From assembly GCA_964019425.1 (NCBI GenBank), contig OZ025786.1, forward strand, positions 1,302,001-1,366,000: a stretch of DNA of 64,000 bases, given 5' to 3'. How positions within the stretch are numbered: the stretch's first letter is position 1; each line of letters begins with the position of its first letter. This DNA comes from Flectonema sp. DT1601. Its lineage: Eukaryota > Euglenozoa > Diplonemea > Diplonemida > Diplonemidae. The translations under genes were made by a program, and so were the position numbers. Of the stretch, positions 30,935 to 42,700 are shown piece by piece. The notes beneath the pieces were generated by a model, which did not search any database, was not told where the DNA came from, and was given only the letters and a program-made list of their open reading frames with translations.

Positions 30935-33900
30935 TACCAGGAATTTTTTAAAAAAAGTCGACGCCATGCCACTATATGGGTCTCAGAAGGCTTGGTCTGT
31001 CCAACACTTGTTATTGTCAAGGTTAACATGGAGTTTAATGATCCATGACTTATCTCTCCCTTTTGCCAAAAAATTGGACAAAATTATTAAACCTTTTTTG
31101 AAGAAATGGTGGGGATTTGTCCGCTCTGCGAACACAGTCATCCTTTTTACCGGTTCAAAGAACACTGTTGGTCTCAGACACAAAAGAGTTGAGACGCTAT
31201 ATAAACAAGCGCAATCAATTAAACTAGACATCCTCAGATCCTCACAGGACTCTGACATGCACGGTGTCTACAATGTTATTATGGAGAAATCGTCCAATTG
31301 GTCGAAAAAGTTTTCAGCTTCTGCTGAGTGGGAGCGCCTTATTAAGTTTTTTTCTTACCGTTCTCTTGCGAAGCAATCAGCTGGTCTTGGTCACCGATTG
31401 CGCGATCTACGTACTACTCGCCCCGATCTCCTTAAGCGTTTTGAAGTGGAAGCCACAGATGAACTACTGAACTCTTTGAATAAATTACAAGTCCAAGGTC
31501 AGTGGAAGGAGTGGTCTAAATGTATGATAAACGACTTCACCTGGAATAAGGTACTTAGGGAGGGAAATCCTGCCTATATCTCATTTCAACTGAAAGCGGT
31601 TACAAACACCCTCCCCTCACAAGATAATTTAAAGAGGTGGAACATCACCAATGTGGACCAAAATTGTGTTTTGTGTGGCAAAGTGAATCCTACCCTCAGG
31701 CATGTCTTAACAGGCTGTCCTGTCTCTTTAACACAAGGGAGGTTCACGTGGCGTCACGACAGCGTTCTAAAACGCATTGTTATCTTCTTGGAAGAGTTGA
31801 TAATAAAAGCCAACAAAAGAAAAGAAAACCTCCCGCCTCCCTCTCAAACTTTTTTAAAAACAGGGGAAAATAAACCCCTAGAAAGAATTTCTAAAGAGAC
31901 AGGCGAACTCTCACTAGCGAATGATTGGGTCATCCTCGACGATGTCGGTGATAACCGCCTAATTGTTCCTCTTGAAGTGTGCCATGTCTCGTCCTCTCTA
32001 AGACCAGACATTTTTATTTATTCTTTTTTTGCGAAAAGAGCACTGATTCTGGAGCTGACGTGTCCAAATGAAGATCGTTTCGAAACCTCTCATGTCTTAA
32101 AGGAAAAGAAATACCTAAAGCTAAGAGACTCGATCATCGCTAATGGCTTCGACTGTAACATTTTTACTATTGAAGTTGGCGTACGAGGAAACATCTGCAT
32201 GGACCAGCTGAACATCTGGACACGTCACATCGGTTCACCTTTAGCACCAACAAAAGCTTTATTTTGTGAATGCACCAGAATCGCCAGACAGTGCTCATAT
32301 GTTCTGTTCCAGACGAGGAACCTCCCCACGTGGCATTCAAGACCACTAATGCGCAGCATTAAAGAAGAACCTGCCACCGCAAGTTTTATAAAAGATGGTA
32401 AAGAAATCTTCCCTGTGGAAGAAGTCAAAATCCACAAAGTAACAAAACTGAAAACGATCGAAAAGCTCACCATTGAAAGATCGTGGCTTGAGAAATGTTT
32501 TATCTGGCAAACTTGTTACGCATCGGCTCTTTCTATTCTACTCATTGCCAATGGTTCTTCTTCCTCCCCGGCCCCTTCTTTTTTGTTAGATGAGGATGAG
32601 CTCACTGGACTCTCCTTGTCATTCTCTTCTATTTCTTCCATCTCTCTCCAGAATTCCCCACCTGAACTCATGTCAACGGGATCGCAAACACTTCCTGCTG
32701 ATTTCGCTATAGTGATAAGAAGTCAATCTGACATGGGTTCCCAAACCCCCTTGTACAATAAAAAAGAAGGAAGATTAAGGCTGAAACTTTCCTTGAAATG
32801 CCAGATTTTAGAAAACGAACTAGAACAAATGAAAGAACGAATGTTTTATGTTCTATTTTTATTTTACTTTAATGCGATGTCAGCCTCCCTTGAGAATGAC
32901 AAGCAGCTACTGAATGGATTGTCTATTGAGAACAAAGCATCCAAACAACGGGCCGCCGAGAGTGTATCTCACAGCCCACTCCCTTTAAATCTATCCGCAC
33001 CCCCATCTGTCTTTAACGTAGAAACGGAACAGAAAAAACGTGAACTATTGGAAAAAGAGAATCAACACCTGATCGCTGAATGTGATTTAGTGAAAAGTTC
33101 TCTTCTCTCATTAGTTCAAAGAACTAACTCTCTGGAGGAAAAAAGGACGAGCGAGCTGGCGCGACAATCACAAAGAGCGGACCACGCTGAAATGTTTTAT
33201 TTCAACTTACAACAAAGGTTCATTCTATTAAACAATGAATTAGAATCTAAGTGTAGGGACGAAACTGGAACAAAAATTCAACTCTATTTGTCTCAACAAG
33301 AGGTCGCAACATTGCGTGCTGGCCCTCAACTGTCCCATTTTTCCCAACAATTTTCCCCAACACCCCCTTTTTTATTCGAATCAACGTCCACGGTAAAGAA
33401 TTATCGACTCCCTCTCATCGCAACAACCTATTACTCCTGGACTCCCAAACCCCGTCTTTCCTTTTTTTTTAAACCTCATTCTCCATTGATCACGTTCCCT
33501 TCTGAACTGTCTCAAAGTAGACTACTGGTATCGTCTTCTGCTCAAACGGAACAAGAAAAAGACAGTGCGGCGACCTCATCGACGGAAGATTCACCTATTG
33601 CGAGGCAATGGTCCGAAGGTAGACTCGATTTACTGGACAACTACTGTCAAGCGGTAAGTGACTCTCTCCAGACAAATGAGAAAGTGGCGCTGCTCTCGGA
33701 AAAACTAGTGGAAGAGCAACGTCGATGCTCCGAGTTGAGCTATCAACAGAAGACTATCCATAAAGAACAACTGGATCATTCCATGTTGTTGATGGAGATG
33801 GCCAGTGAGCTCTCTGAGCAACTCTATTTGGCAAAAGACCAAAACAGAGCTCTCAAATTTCAGTTACAAACATGGGCAAATGGTTTTAACCCACCCGAAA

Positions 33901-34025
33901 AGGAAGCGCAAGAAGAAAATGAGACCCCAAAGCGTCCGAGGGAGCGCCTATCCCAAAAAAAGCGAACTCCACCCTCAACGAATCCTCATGATCGCAGAAG
34001 AATCTTTTTAGATGACGATTGCTAA
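30935..34025 (+). CDS. LINE L1 protein, 5'-truncated: RT end, CCHC, endonuclease, coiled-coil extension
   Basis: The reading frame 30,966-34,025 (1,019 residues) starts in the RT thumb region, so no RT catalytic motifs are present. It has the CCHC motif, the RPD...ELTCPNED endonuclease, then no MITE and a long C-terminal extension. This extension differs from that of L0/L2 after NGLSIENKASKQ: it shares LLEKENQHLIAE, LVQRTNSLEEKRTSELARQ, a SPIARQWSEGRLDLLDNYC block, further heptads (EKLVEEQRRCSELSYQQ) and a basic tail ending KKRTPPSTNPHDRRR. L1 is thus a second subfamily, closer to the solo coiled-coil frame at 10.2 kb. The extension stays open and conserved between subfamilies, which argues that it is translated. 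Confidence 0.85.
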
Positions 34026-34330
34026 GTTCTAGTTTCTATTAGTATTAAATTATTTGTATTATTTTGTCGATATGTTTATGTCTGTCCGATCATAACGTCA
34101 ATCAGATTAATTGTTAATTGTAATTGGTTTGAGCGCTTATCAAAAAAAAAAAAAAGCGAACTCCAACCTCAACGAACTTTCATGATCGCAGAAGAATCTT
34201 TTTAGATGACGATTGCTAAGTTCTAGTTTCTATTAGTATTTATTTATTTGTATTATTTTGTCGATATGTTTATGTCCGTCAGATCATAACGTTAATCAGA
34301 TTAATTGTCAATTGTTAATTGTAAATGGTC
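33961..34330 (+). repeat. 194-bp tandem duplication across the L1 stop codon
   Basis: The segment starting AGCGAACTCCACCCTCAACG (33,961) recurs at 34,155 as AGCGAACTCCAACCTCAACG, covering the protein tail, the stop and the first 3' bases. The copies differ at several positions, and a run of A precedes the second. Confidence 0.85.
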
Positions 34331-34505
34331 TAAACCCCAATCCAAGTTCCCAAGGCTTGGCATAGATTTGAGTGACGCCTTACTGGCCTCCTCATCCTCT
34401 ATGAGTGGTGAGGGGGCCAGCAATGGTTTTTTTTTTTTTTCTCTTATTTCCTTTTTTCTTTTTCTTTTACTCTAATAGGAAATATTTTTGAACAAAATGT
34501 GATTA

Positions 34506-34540
<35 letters not shown>

Positions 34541-35785
34541 AATGAATAATAAAAAAAAAAAAAAAAAAAAAAACATGCCTTGGGAATACAACCAAAGCCC
34601 CAATTAATCGGTCCTTTCTTTTTTCCTTCTTGTCAAGTGATCGCTCCACTCGTCGATCACCAAAACCGATTGTATTTATATCTGTTCTTTTCTCAACGAT
34701 CGGCTATACCGATCTTTTTTTTAAAAATAATTGTTTTCTTCTTCTCGACGATCAGATCCAATTGATCGACCTTTTCTTTTTTTTTCCTTTATTCCTTCCA
34801 TCCCTCCCGCTCCCCTTATTTTAATAAAAACAAGATCAGCACAGCTTGATCGTTAAACTTTTTTTATTTATTTATTTTTTTTTTTTTTTTTATTTAAACT
34901 GATTGTATTTATATCTGGTTATTTTTCTCAACGATCGGCTATGCCGATCGACCATTAAAATAATTGTCTTCTTCTTCTCGACGACCAGATCCAATTGATC
35001 GACCTTTTCTTTTTTTTTCCTTTATTCCTTCCATCCCTCCCGCTCCCCTTATTTTAATAAAAACAAGATCAGCTCAGCTTGATCGTTATTTATTTATTTA
35101 TTTATTTTTTTTTTTTTTTTGTTGGTCCTAGTCAAGACCTTAAACTGACTAATCGGTCTTAACTTTAACTAAGTGAATGAACCCTTTCCGTTTTCCTTTT
35201 CCCTTTATTACTCTCTATCTGGTCTGTTATGTCATAAATCTCATTTAATTTTATCATTCATTTTAATTTTCACTGTTTCCCATCTACATTTTATTTTCAA
35301 ATAGTTCCGGTCTGTCTCTGATGTTAAATAAAACTGATCATGTTAACTCAATATTTTTTTTTATTATGTGCAAGAGATACCAACACGCAAGAGATACCAA
35401 CGCACATACGAGATACCAGCACTTCCGAGATACCGACACACAAGAGATACCAAGACACTTAAGATACCAGCAAGGACAGTGAGAGGTAGAATGAACTCTC
35501 CTCCTTGTGTCCGATCCTGATTATTTTTTGTTGAATTGGTAGTGTTACCTCAGTTTGCTACTCTCGTATCTGTGTTGTGTTAACTCATGTAAGTGATCTT
35601 AACTCCTGTTAAATAAAAAAAAAATTTCAAAAAAAAAGAAATTAAAAAAGAAGAATTTTCAAATGAAGTTATATCAACCCCTGCCACCCATTATGATCAA
35701 TTCCGCTTGTTTTTTTTTTTTTTTTTTTTTTTTTCTTCTTTCTTTTCTTCAAATATAAAAAAAAATTAAAAAATATAAAAGATGA
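34026..35785 (+). other. LINE L1 3' region, proximal part
   Basis: Non-coding. In order it holds: the segment with GTCTAAACCCCAATCCAAGT and CCTCCTCATCCTCTATGAGT; homopolymer runs; CATGCCTTGGGAATACA; two units of a roughly 190-bp repeat with hairpins CGATCGG-CTATA-CCGATC and GATCA...TGATC; the hairpin GGTC-CTAGTCAA-GACC followed by TTAAACTGACTAA; a cluster of GAGATACCA repeats (35,365-35,470); and CCCCTGCCACCCATTATG just before the array. The same order occurs after 43,405 (L2) and 56,146 (L0), so it is a constant part of the LINE. Confidence 0.85.
35365..35470 (+). repeat. AGAGATACCAA short tandem repeat
   Basis: About six degenerate copies of a roughly 17-base unit (AGAGATACCAACACGCA and variants). 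The same block appears at about 44,617-44,722 in L2 and about 57,207-57,304 in L0, so it predates these copies. Confidence 0.85.
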
Positions 35786-36297
35786 AACAATGTTATCATT
35801 GTTTTTTTTATCGATCGACTATGTCGATTACTTCCAGTTTTCCGTCCTGGTCAAGACGCTAAACTGATTGTTTTTTTTTTTTTTTTTAAAAAATTAATAA
35901 AAAGAATATAAAAAAAAAAAAAAAAGAATAAACAATGTTATCATTGTTTTTTTTTATCGTTCGACTTTGTCGACTAATTTCTATTTTCCGTTTCTTTTCT
36001 TTAAATAATAAATAAAAAGAATTTAAAATAAAAAAAAAGAATAAACAATGTTATCATTGTTTTTTTATCGATCGACTATGTCGATTACTTTCTATTTTCC
36101 GTCCTGGTCAAGACGCTAAACTGATTGTTTTTTTTTCAAAATTAATAAAAAAGAATAAAAAAAAAAAAAAAAAAAAAAAGAATAAACAATGTTATCATTG
36201 TTTTTTTATCGATCGACTATGTCGATCACTTTCTATTTTCCGTCCTGGTCAAGACGCTAAACTGATTGTTTTTTTTTTCAAAATTAATAAAAAAGAA

Positions 36298-36328
<31 letters not shown>

Positions 36329-38930
36329 GAATAAACAATGTTATCATTGTTTTTTTTATCGTTCGACTTTGTTGACTAATTTCTATTTTCCGTTTTTTTT
36401 CTTTTAAAAAATAAATAAAAAGAATTTAAAATAAAAAAAAAGAATAAACAATGTTATCATTGTTTTTTTATCGATCGACTATGTCGATCACTTTCTATTT
36501 TCCGTCCTGGTCAAGACGCTAAACTGATTGTTTTTTTTCAAAATTAATAAAAAAGAATATAAAAAAAAAAAAAAAAAAGAATAAACAATGTTATCATTGT
36601 TTTTTTTTTTATCGTTCGACTTTGTCGACTAATTTCTATTTTCCGTTTCTTTTCTTTAAAGAATAAATAAAAAGAATTTAAAATAAAAAAAAAGAATAAA
36701 CAATGCTATCATTGTTTTTTTTATCGATCGACTATGTCGATCACTTTCTATTTTCCGTCCTGGTCAAGACGCTAAACTGATTGTTTTTTTTTTTCAAAAT
36801 TAATAAAAAAGAATATAAAAAAATACAAAAAAAAAGAATAAACAATGTTATCATTGTTTTTTTTTATCGTTCGACTTTGTCGACTAATTTCTATTTTCCG
36901 TTTTTTTTCTTTTAAAAATAAATAAAAAGAATTTAAAATAAAAAAAAAGAATAAACAATGTTATCATTGTTTTTTTATCGATCGACTATGTCGATCACTT
37001 TCTATTTTCCGTCCTGGTCAAGACGCTAAACTGATTGTTTTTTTTTTTTCAAAATAAAAAAAAAATATTAAAAAAAAAAAAATAAAAAAAAAAAAGAATA
37101 AACAATGTTATCATTGTTTTTCTTTATCGTTCGACTTTGTTGACTAATTTCTATTTTCCGTTTTTTTTTCTTTAAAAAATAAATAAAAAGAATTTAAAAA
37201 AAAAAAAAAAAAAAAAAGAATAAACAATGTTATCATTGTTTTTTTTATCGATCGACTATGTCGATTACTTTCTATTTTCCGTCCTGGTCAAGACGCTAAA
37301 CTGATTGTTTTTTTTCAAAATTAATAAAAAAGAATATAAAAAAATACAAAAAAAAGAATAAACAATGTTATCATTGTTTTCTTTATCGATCGACTATGTC
37401 GATTACTTTCTATTTTCCGTCCTGGTCAAGACGCTAAACTGATTGTTTTTTTTTCAAAATTAATAAAAAAGAATATAAAAAAATACAAAAAAAAGAATAA
37501 ACAATGTTATCATTGTTTTTTTTATCGATCGACTATGTCGATTACTTTCTATTTTCCGTCCTGGTCAAGACGCTAAACTGATTGTTTTTTTTTCAAAATT
37601 AATAAAAAAGAATATAAAAAAATACAAAAAAAAGAATAAACAATGTTATCATTGTTTTTTTTATCGATCGACTATGTCGATTACTTTCTATTTTCCGTCC
37701 TGGTCAAGACGCTAAACTGATTGTTTTTTTTTTCAAAATTAATAAAAAAGAATATAAAAAAATACAAAAAAAAGAATAAACAATGTTATCATTGTTTTTT
37801 TTATCGATCGACTATGTCGATTACTTTCTATTTTCCGTCCTGGTCAAGACGCTAAACTGATTGTTTTTTTTTTCAAAATAAAAAAAAAATATTAAAAAAA
37901 AAAAAATAAAAAAAAAGAATAAACAATGTTATCATTGTTTTTTTTTATCGTTCGACTTTATTGACTAATTTCTATTTTCCGTTTTTTTTCTTTAAAAAAT
38001 AAAAAAAAAGAATTTAAAAAAAAAAAAAAAAAAAGAATAAACAATGTTATCATTGTTTTTTTTATCGATCGACTATGTCGATTACTTTCTATTTTCCGTC
38101 CTGGTCAAGACGCTAAACTGATTGTTTTTTTTTCAAAATTAATAAAAAAAAAGAATATAAAAAAATACAAAAAAAAGAATAAACAATGTTATCATTGTTT
38201 TTTTTTATCGTTCGACTTTGTCGACTAATTTCTATTTTCCGTTTTTTTTCTTTAAAAAATTAATAAAAAGAATTTAAAATAAAAAAAAAAAAGAATAAAC
38301 AATGTTATCATTGTTTTTTTTATCGATCGACTATGTCGATTACTTTCTATTTTCCGTCCTGGTCAAGACGCTAAACTGATTGTTTTTTTTTTCAAAATTA
38401 ATAAAAAAGAATATAAAAAAAATAAAAAAAAAAAAGAATAAACAATGTTATCATTGTTTTTTTTTATCGTTCGACTTTGTTGACTAATTTCTATTTTCCA
38501 TTTTTTTTCTTTTTAAAAATAAATAAAAAGAATTAAAATAAAAAAAAAAAAAAAAGAATAAACAATGTTATCATTGTTTTTTTTATCGATCGACTATGTC
38601 GATTACTTTCTATTTTCCGTCCTGGTCAGGACGCTAAACTGATTGTTTTTTCTTTAAAAATAAATAAAAAGAATAAAAAAAAAAAAAAAAGGAATAAACA
38701 ATGTTATCATTGTTTTTTTTTTATCGATCGACTATGTCGATTACTTACTATTTTCCGTCCTGGTCAAGACGCTAAACTGATTGTTTTTTCTTTAAAATAA
38801 TTAAAAAGATTTAAAAAAAAAAAAAAAAAAAAAAAATGAATAAACAATGTTATCATTGTTTTTTTTTCTATCGATCAACTATGTCGATTAATTTCTATTT
38901 TCCGTCCTGATCGAGACGCTAAACTGATTG
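35786..38930 (+). repeat. hairpin tandem array of LINE L1
   Basis: About two dozen units of 110-150 bases. Long units have three stems: AACAATG-TTAT-CATTGTT, ATCGAC-TAT-GTCGAT, and CGTC...GACG (CGTCCTGG-TCAAGACG or the perfect CGTCCTGGTCAGGACG), then CTAAACTGATTG. Short units keep the first two stems and CTATTTTCCG but replace the third by T/A runs. Long and short units mostly alternate; between 37,340 and 37,870 about four long units follow each other almost unchanged, a recent expansion. Confidence 0.9.
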
Positions 38931-38956
38931 TTTCCTTTTTTTAAATAATAAATAAG

Positions 38957-38988
<32 letters not shown>

Positions 38989-39387
38989 ATCTCCCTGCTA
39001 TCCCTCATATCCCCACAATAATATTATACCTTTTCATTTTCTCTTTCCTTTTCTGGTCTTTTTTTTTTTCTTTTTTTCCTTTTTCATACAACGTTTTTTA
39101 TTTATATATATATATTTTTTTTTTTTTTTTTCATGTTTGATTATTTCCTCTTCATTTTTTTTTTTCTTTTCTTTTCTTTCTTTTTTTTTTTTTTTCCTCT
39201 GCCTCTCTCTTAATTCTGTTCGTTTCTTTGAAACGAAAATTCATTTGAATATTATTCCTTGGTCAGCAACCATCATTGTCGCCCTTTGGGCCTGTTAAAA
39301 AAAAATAAAATAAAAAGAAAGTTTACATCGGGAATAGGGCAGGAGCCAAAAGCTCCCAGTCCGTTACTTCCCACTTTATCGAAATTC
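38931..39387 (+). other. LINE L1 3' terminal region
   Basis: Spacer CATCTCCCTGCTATCCC, pyrimidine-rich tracts, the palindrome TTCGTTTCTTTGAAACGAA, GTCGCCCTTTGGGCCTG, the stem AGGAGCCAAAAGCTCC, and the end ACTTTATCGAAATTC. The same terminus closes every LINE copy in the window and has no poly(A) tail, as in LINEs whose RT recognises a structured 3' end. Confidence 0.85.
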
Positions 39388-39524
39388 AGTCAACAAGTTT
39401 CCCCCCGAACCCCCGTTCTGTATGAATCTGTTGCTATGATGAAGATAGCAAAGAACTACCTCTCGCTCTTTACAACTACGAGTAGTCTTTTTACTCCTCT
39501 TATTAAACCCCTTATCCCTACCCT
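39388..39524 (+). pseudogene. LINE L0 protein, part 4 (coiled-coil extension)
   Basis: Resumes the L0 coding sequence exactly where it stopped at RPRMTHF: FSQQVSPRTPVLYESVAMMK through LIKPLIPTL. Compare the uninterrupted L2 copy at 42,688-42,824. It is then interrupted again by L2. With the parts at 27,651 and 50,366 it shows that L1 and L2 are insertions in L0. Confidence 0.85.
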
Positions 39525-39726
39525 GGTCAAGACGCTAAACTGATTGTTTTTTTTTTCAAAATAAAAAAAATATTAAAAAAAAAAAAATAAAAAAAAAGAA
39601 TAAACAATGTTATCATTGTTTTTTTTTTATTGTTCGACTTTGTTGACTAATTTCTATTTTCCGTTTTTTTTTCTTTAAAAAATAAATAAAAAGAATTTAA
39701 AAAAAAAAAAAAAAAAAGAATAAACA

Positions 39727-42700
39727 TTGGATTTGGCAGATGCTTTCGGCTCAGTCAAACATCAATTAATTTTCTTTGCTTTAAAATATTTCGGAATTCA
39801 CGAAAGAATAATCGGTTTCTATAAAAGGTATTATTCCTCCATGCGCGTCCAAATCAGAGTTGGAGAAGGCCTGACGCCCACTATCCCTTTTGAAGTTGGT
39901 GTCTTTCAAGGCTGCGTTTCCTCCCCAACCCTTTTTAATTTGGTATTCCAACTACTGCTCTTTTCCTTAGCAGTTCATCAACAGGAAGCCTACGAGTTTA
40001 ACAATAAATCCCTCCAACTATTAGTTGCAGCTTTTGCTGATGATTTACAACTTACCACGTCATCAAAGGCGGGGGCAAAATTGCTAATCAAGTCGCTCGA
40101 ACAGTTTCTTTCCTGGTCTCGTGGTATGAAAGCGAAACCCCAGAAATGCATTGCCCACAGCTTTGTACAAGGGAAACCAGCTAACCCGGACCTGAAGATT
40201 AACAATGTTCCGATTACGAATCTCCAGGAAGCTGGAGAGTTCAAATACCTCGGGCGTTGGTTTGAGCCGAACGCCAAAGAACAGAAATTGCGAGAGCGCC
40301 TGACCACTTTTACCAGGAATTTTTTAAAAAAAGTCGACGCCATGCCACTATATGGGTCTCAGAAGGCTTGGTCTGTCCAACACTTGTTATTGTCAAGGTT
40401 AACATGGAGTTTAATGATCCATGACTTATCTCTCCCTTTTGCCAAAAAAATGGACAAAATTATTAAACCTTTTTTGAAGAAATGGTGGGGATTTGTCCGC
40501 TCTGCGAACACAGTCATCCTTTTTACCGGTTCAAAGAATACTGTTGGTCTCAGACACAAAAGAGTTGAGACGCTATATAAACAAGCGCAATCAATTAAAC
40601 TAGACATCCTCAGATCCTCACAGGACTCTGACATGCACGGTGTCTACAATGTTATTATGGAGAAATCGTCCAACTGGTCGAAAAAGTTTTCAGCTTCTGC
40701 TGAGTGGGAGCGCCTTATTAAGTTTTTTTCTTACCGTTCTCTTGCGAAGCAATCAGCTGGTCTTGGTCACCGATTGCGCGATCTACGTACTACTCGCCCC
40801 GATCTCCTTAAGCGTTTTGAAGTGGAAGCCACAGATGAACTACTGAACTCTTTGAATAAATTACAAGTCCAAGGTCAATGGAAGGAGTGGTCTAAATGTA
40901 TGATAAACGACTTCACCTGGAATAAGGTACTTAGGGAGGGAAATCCTGCCTATATCTCATTTCAACTGAAAGCGGTTACAAACACCCTCCCCTCACAAGA
41001 TAATTTAAAGAGGTGGAACATCACCAATGTGGACCAAAATTGTGTTTTGTGTGGCAAAGTGAATCCTACCCTCAGGCATGTCTTAACAGGCTGTCCTGTC
41101 TCTTTAACACAAGGGAGGTTCACGTGGCGTCACGACAGCGTTCTAAAACGCATTGTTATCTTCTTGGAAGAGTTGATAATAAAAGCCAACAAAAGAAAAG
41201 AAAACCTTCCGCCTCCCTCTCAAACTTTTTTAAAAACAGGGGAAAATAAACCCCTAGAAAGAATTTCTAAAGAGACAGGCGAACTTTCACTAGCGAATGA
41301 TTGGGTCATCCTCGACGATGTCGGTGATAACCGCCTAATTGTTCCTCTTGAAGTGTGCCATGTCTCGTCCTCTCTAAGACCAGACATTTTTATTTATTCT
41401 TTTTTTGCGAAAAGAGCACTGATTCTGGAGCTGACGTGTCCAAATGAAGATCGTTTCGAAACCTCTCATGTCTTAAAGGAAAAGAAATACCTAAAGCTAA
41501 GAGACTCGATCATCGCTAATGGCTTCGACTGTAACATTTTTACTATTGAAGTTGGCGTACGAGGAAACATCTGCATGGACCAGCTGAACATCTGGACACG
41601 TCACATCGGTTCACCTTTAGCACCAACAAAAGCTTTATTTTGTGAATGCACCAGAATCGCCAGACAGTGCTCATATGTTCTGTTCCAGACGAGGAACCTC
41701 CCCACGTGGCATTCAAGACCACTAATGCGCAGCATTAAAGAAGAACCTGCCACTGCAAGTTTTATAAAAGATGGTAAAGAAATCTTCCCTGTGGAAGAAG
41801 TCAAAATCCACAAAGTAACAAAACTGAAAACGATCGAAAAGCTCACCATTGAAAGATCGTGGCTTGAGAAATGTTTTATCTGGCAAACTTGTTACGCATC
41901 GGCTCTTTCTATTCTACTTGTTGCCAATGGTTCTTCCTCCCCGGCCCCTTCTGTTTTGTTAGATGAGGATGAGCTCACTGGACTCTCCTTGTCATTCTCT
42001 TCTATTTCTTCCATCTCTTTCCAGACTCCCCCACCTGAACTCATGTCAACGGGATCGCAAACACTTCCTGCTGATTTCGCTATAGTGATAAGAACTCAAT
42101 CTGACATGGGTTCTCAAACCCCCTTGTACAAAAAAAAAGAAGGAAAATTAAGGCTGAAACTTTCCTTGAAATGCCAGATTTTAGAAAACGAATTAGAGCA
42201 AATGAAAGAACGAATTTTTTATGTTCTATTTTTATTTTACTTTAATGCGATGTCAGCCTCCCTCGAGAAAGACAAGCAGTTACTAAATGGATTACCTGTT
42301 GAGATCAAAGCTACCAACCAGGATCCATCCTCACTTCCTCCTGCACCCCCTGTTTTAATTATTGAAAAAGATAGAAAAGAATATGAACTTCTGGAAGGAG
42401 TAATTCAACGGTTAACAGCAGAACGCGATGAATCGAAGACTTCTCTTTCTGCACTAGTTCGACAATATGACTTAGTGGAAGATTACAGGAAACGTGAGCT
42501 CGCAAATCTGACTCAGAGAGCAGACCTATCGGAAATGGCGCTCTTTAATTACCATCAAAGGTTTGTTCTTCTGTCGAACGAATTGGAGACCAAATGTAAT
42601 GAGGAAAGAGAAAGTAAAATTAGACTTTTCTATACTCAACAGGAGGTCGAGAGTTTGCGTGCCGCGCGTCCCCGTATGACCCACTTTAGTCAACAAGTTT

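Noticed and set aside
35786-38930. CRISPR-like or telomere-like array
   Set aside because: Units carry no unique spacers; the intervals are A/T homopolymers. No short telomeric motif is present. The array has a fixed place inside a LINE 3' region.
35786-38930. Hammerhead ribozyme within array units (suggested by ACTGATTG)
   Set aside because: The core needs CTGATGA and GAAA on paired strands. Neither strand of the unit shows both at suitable positions.
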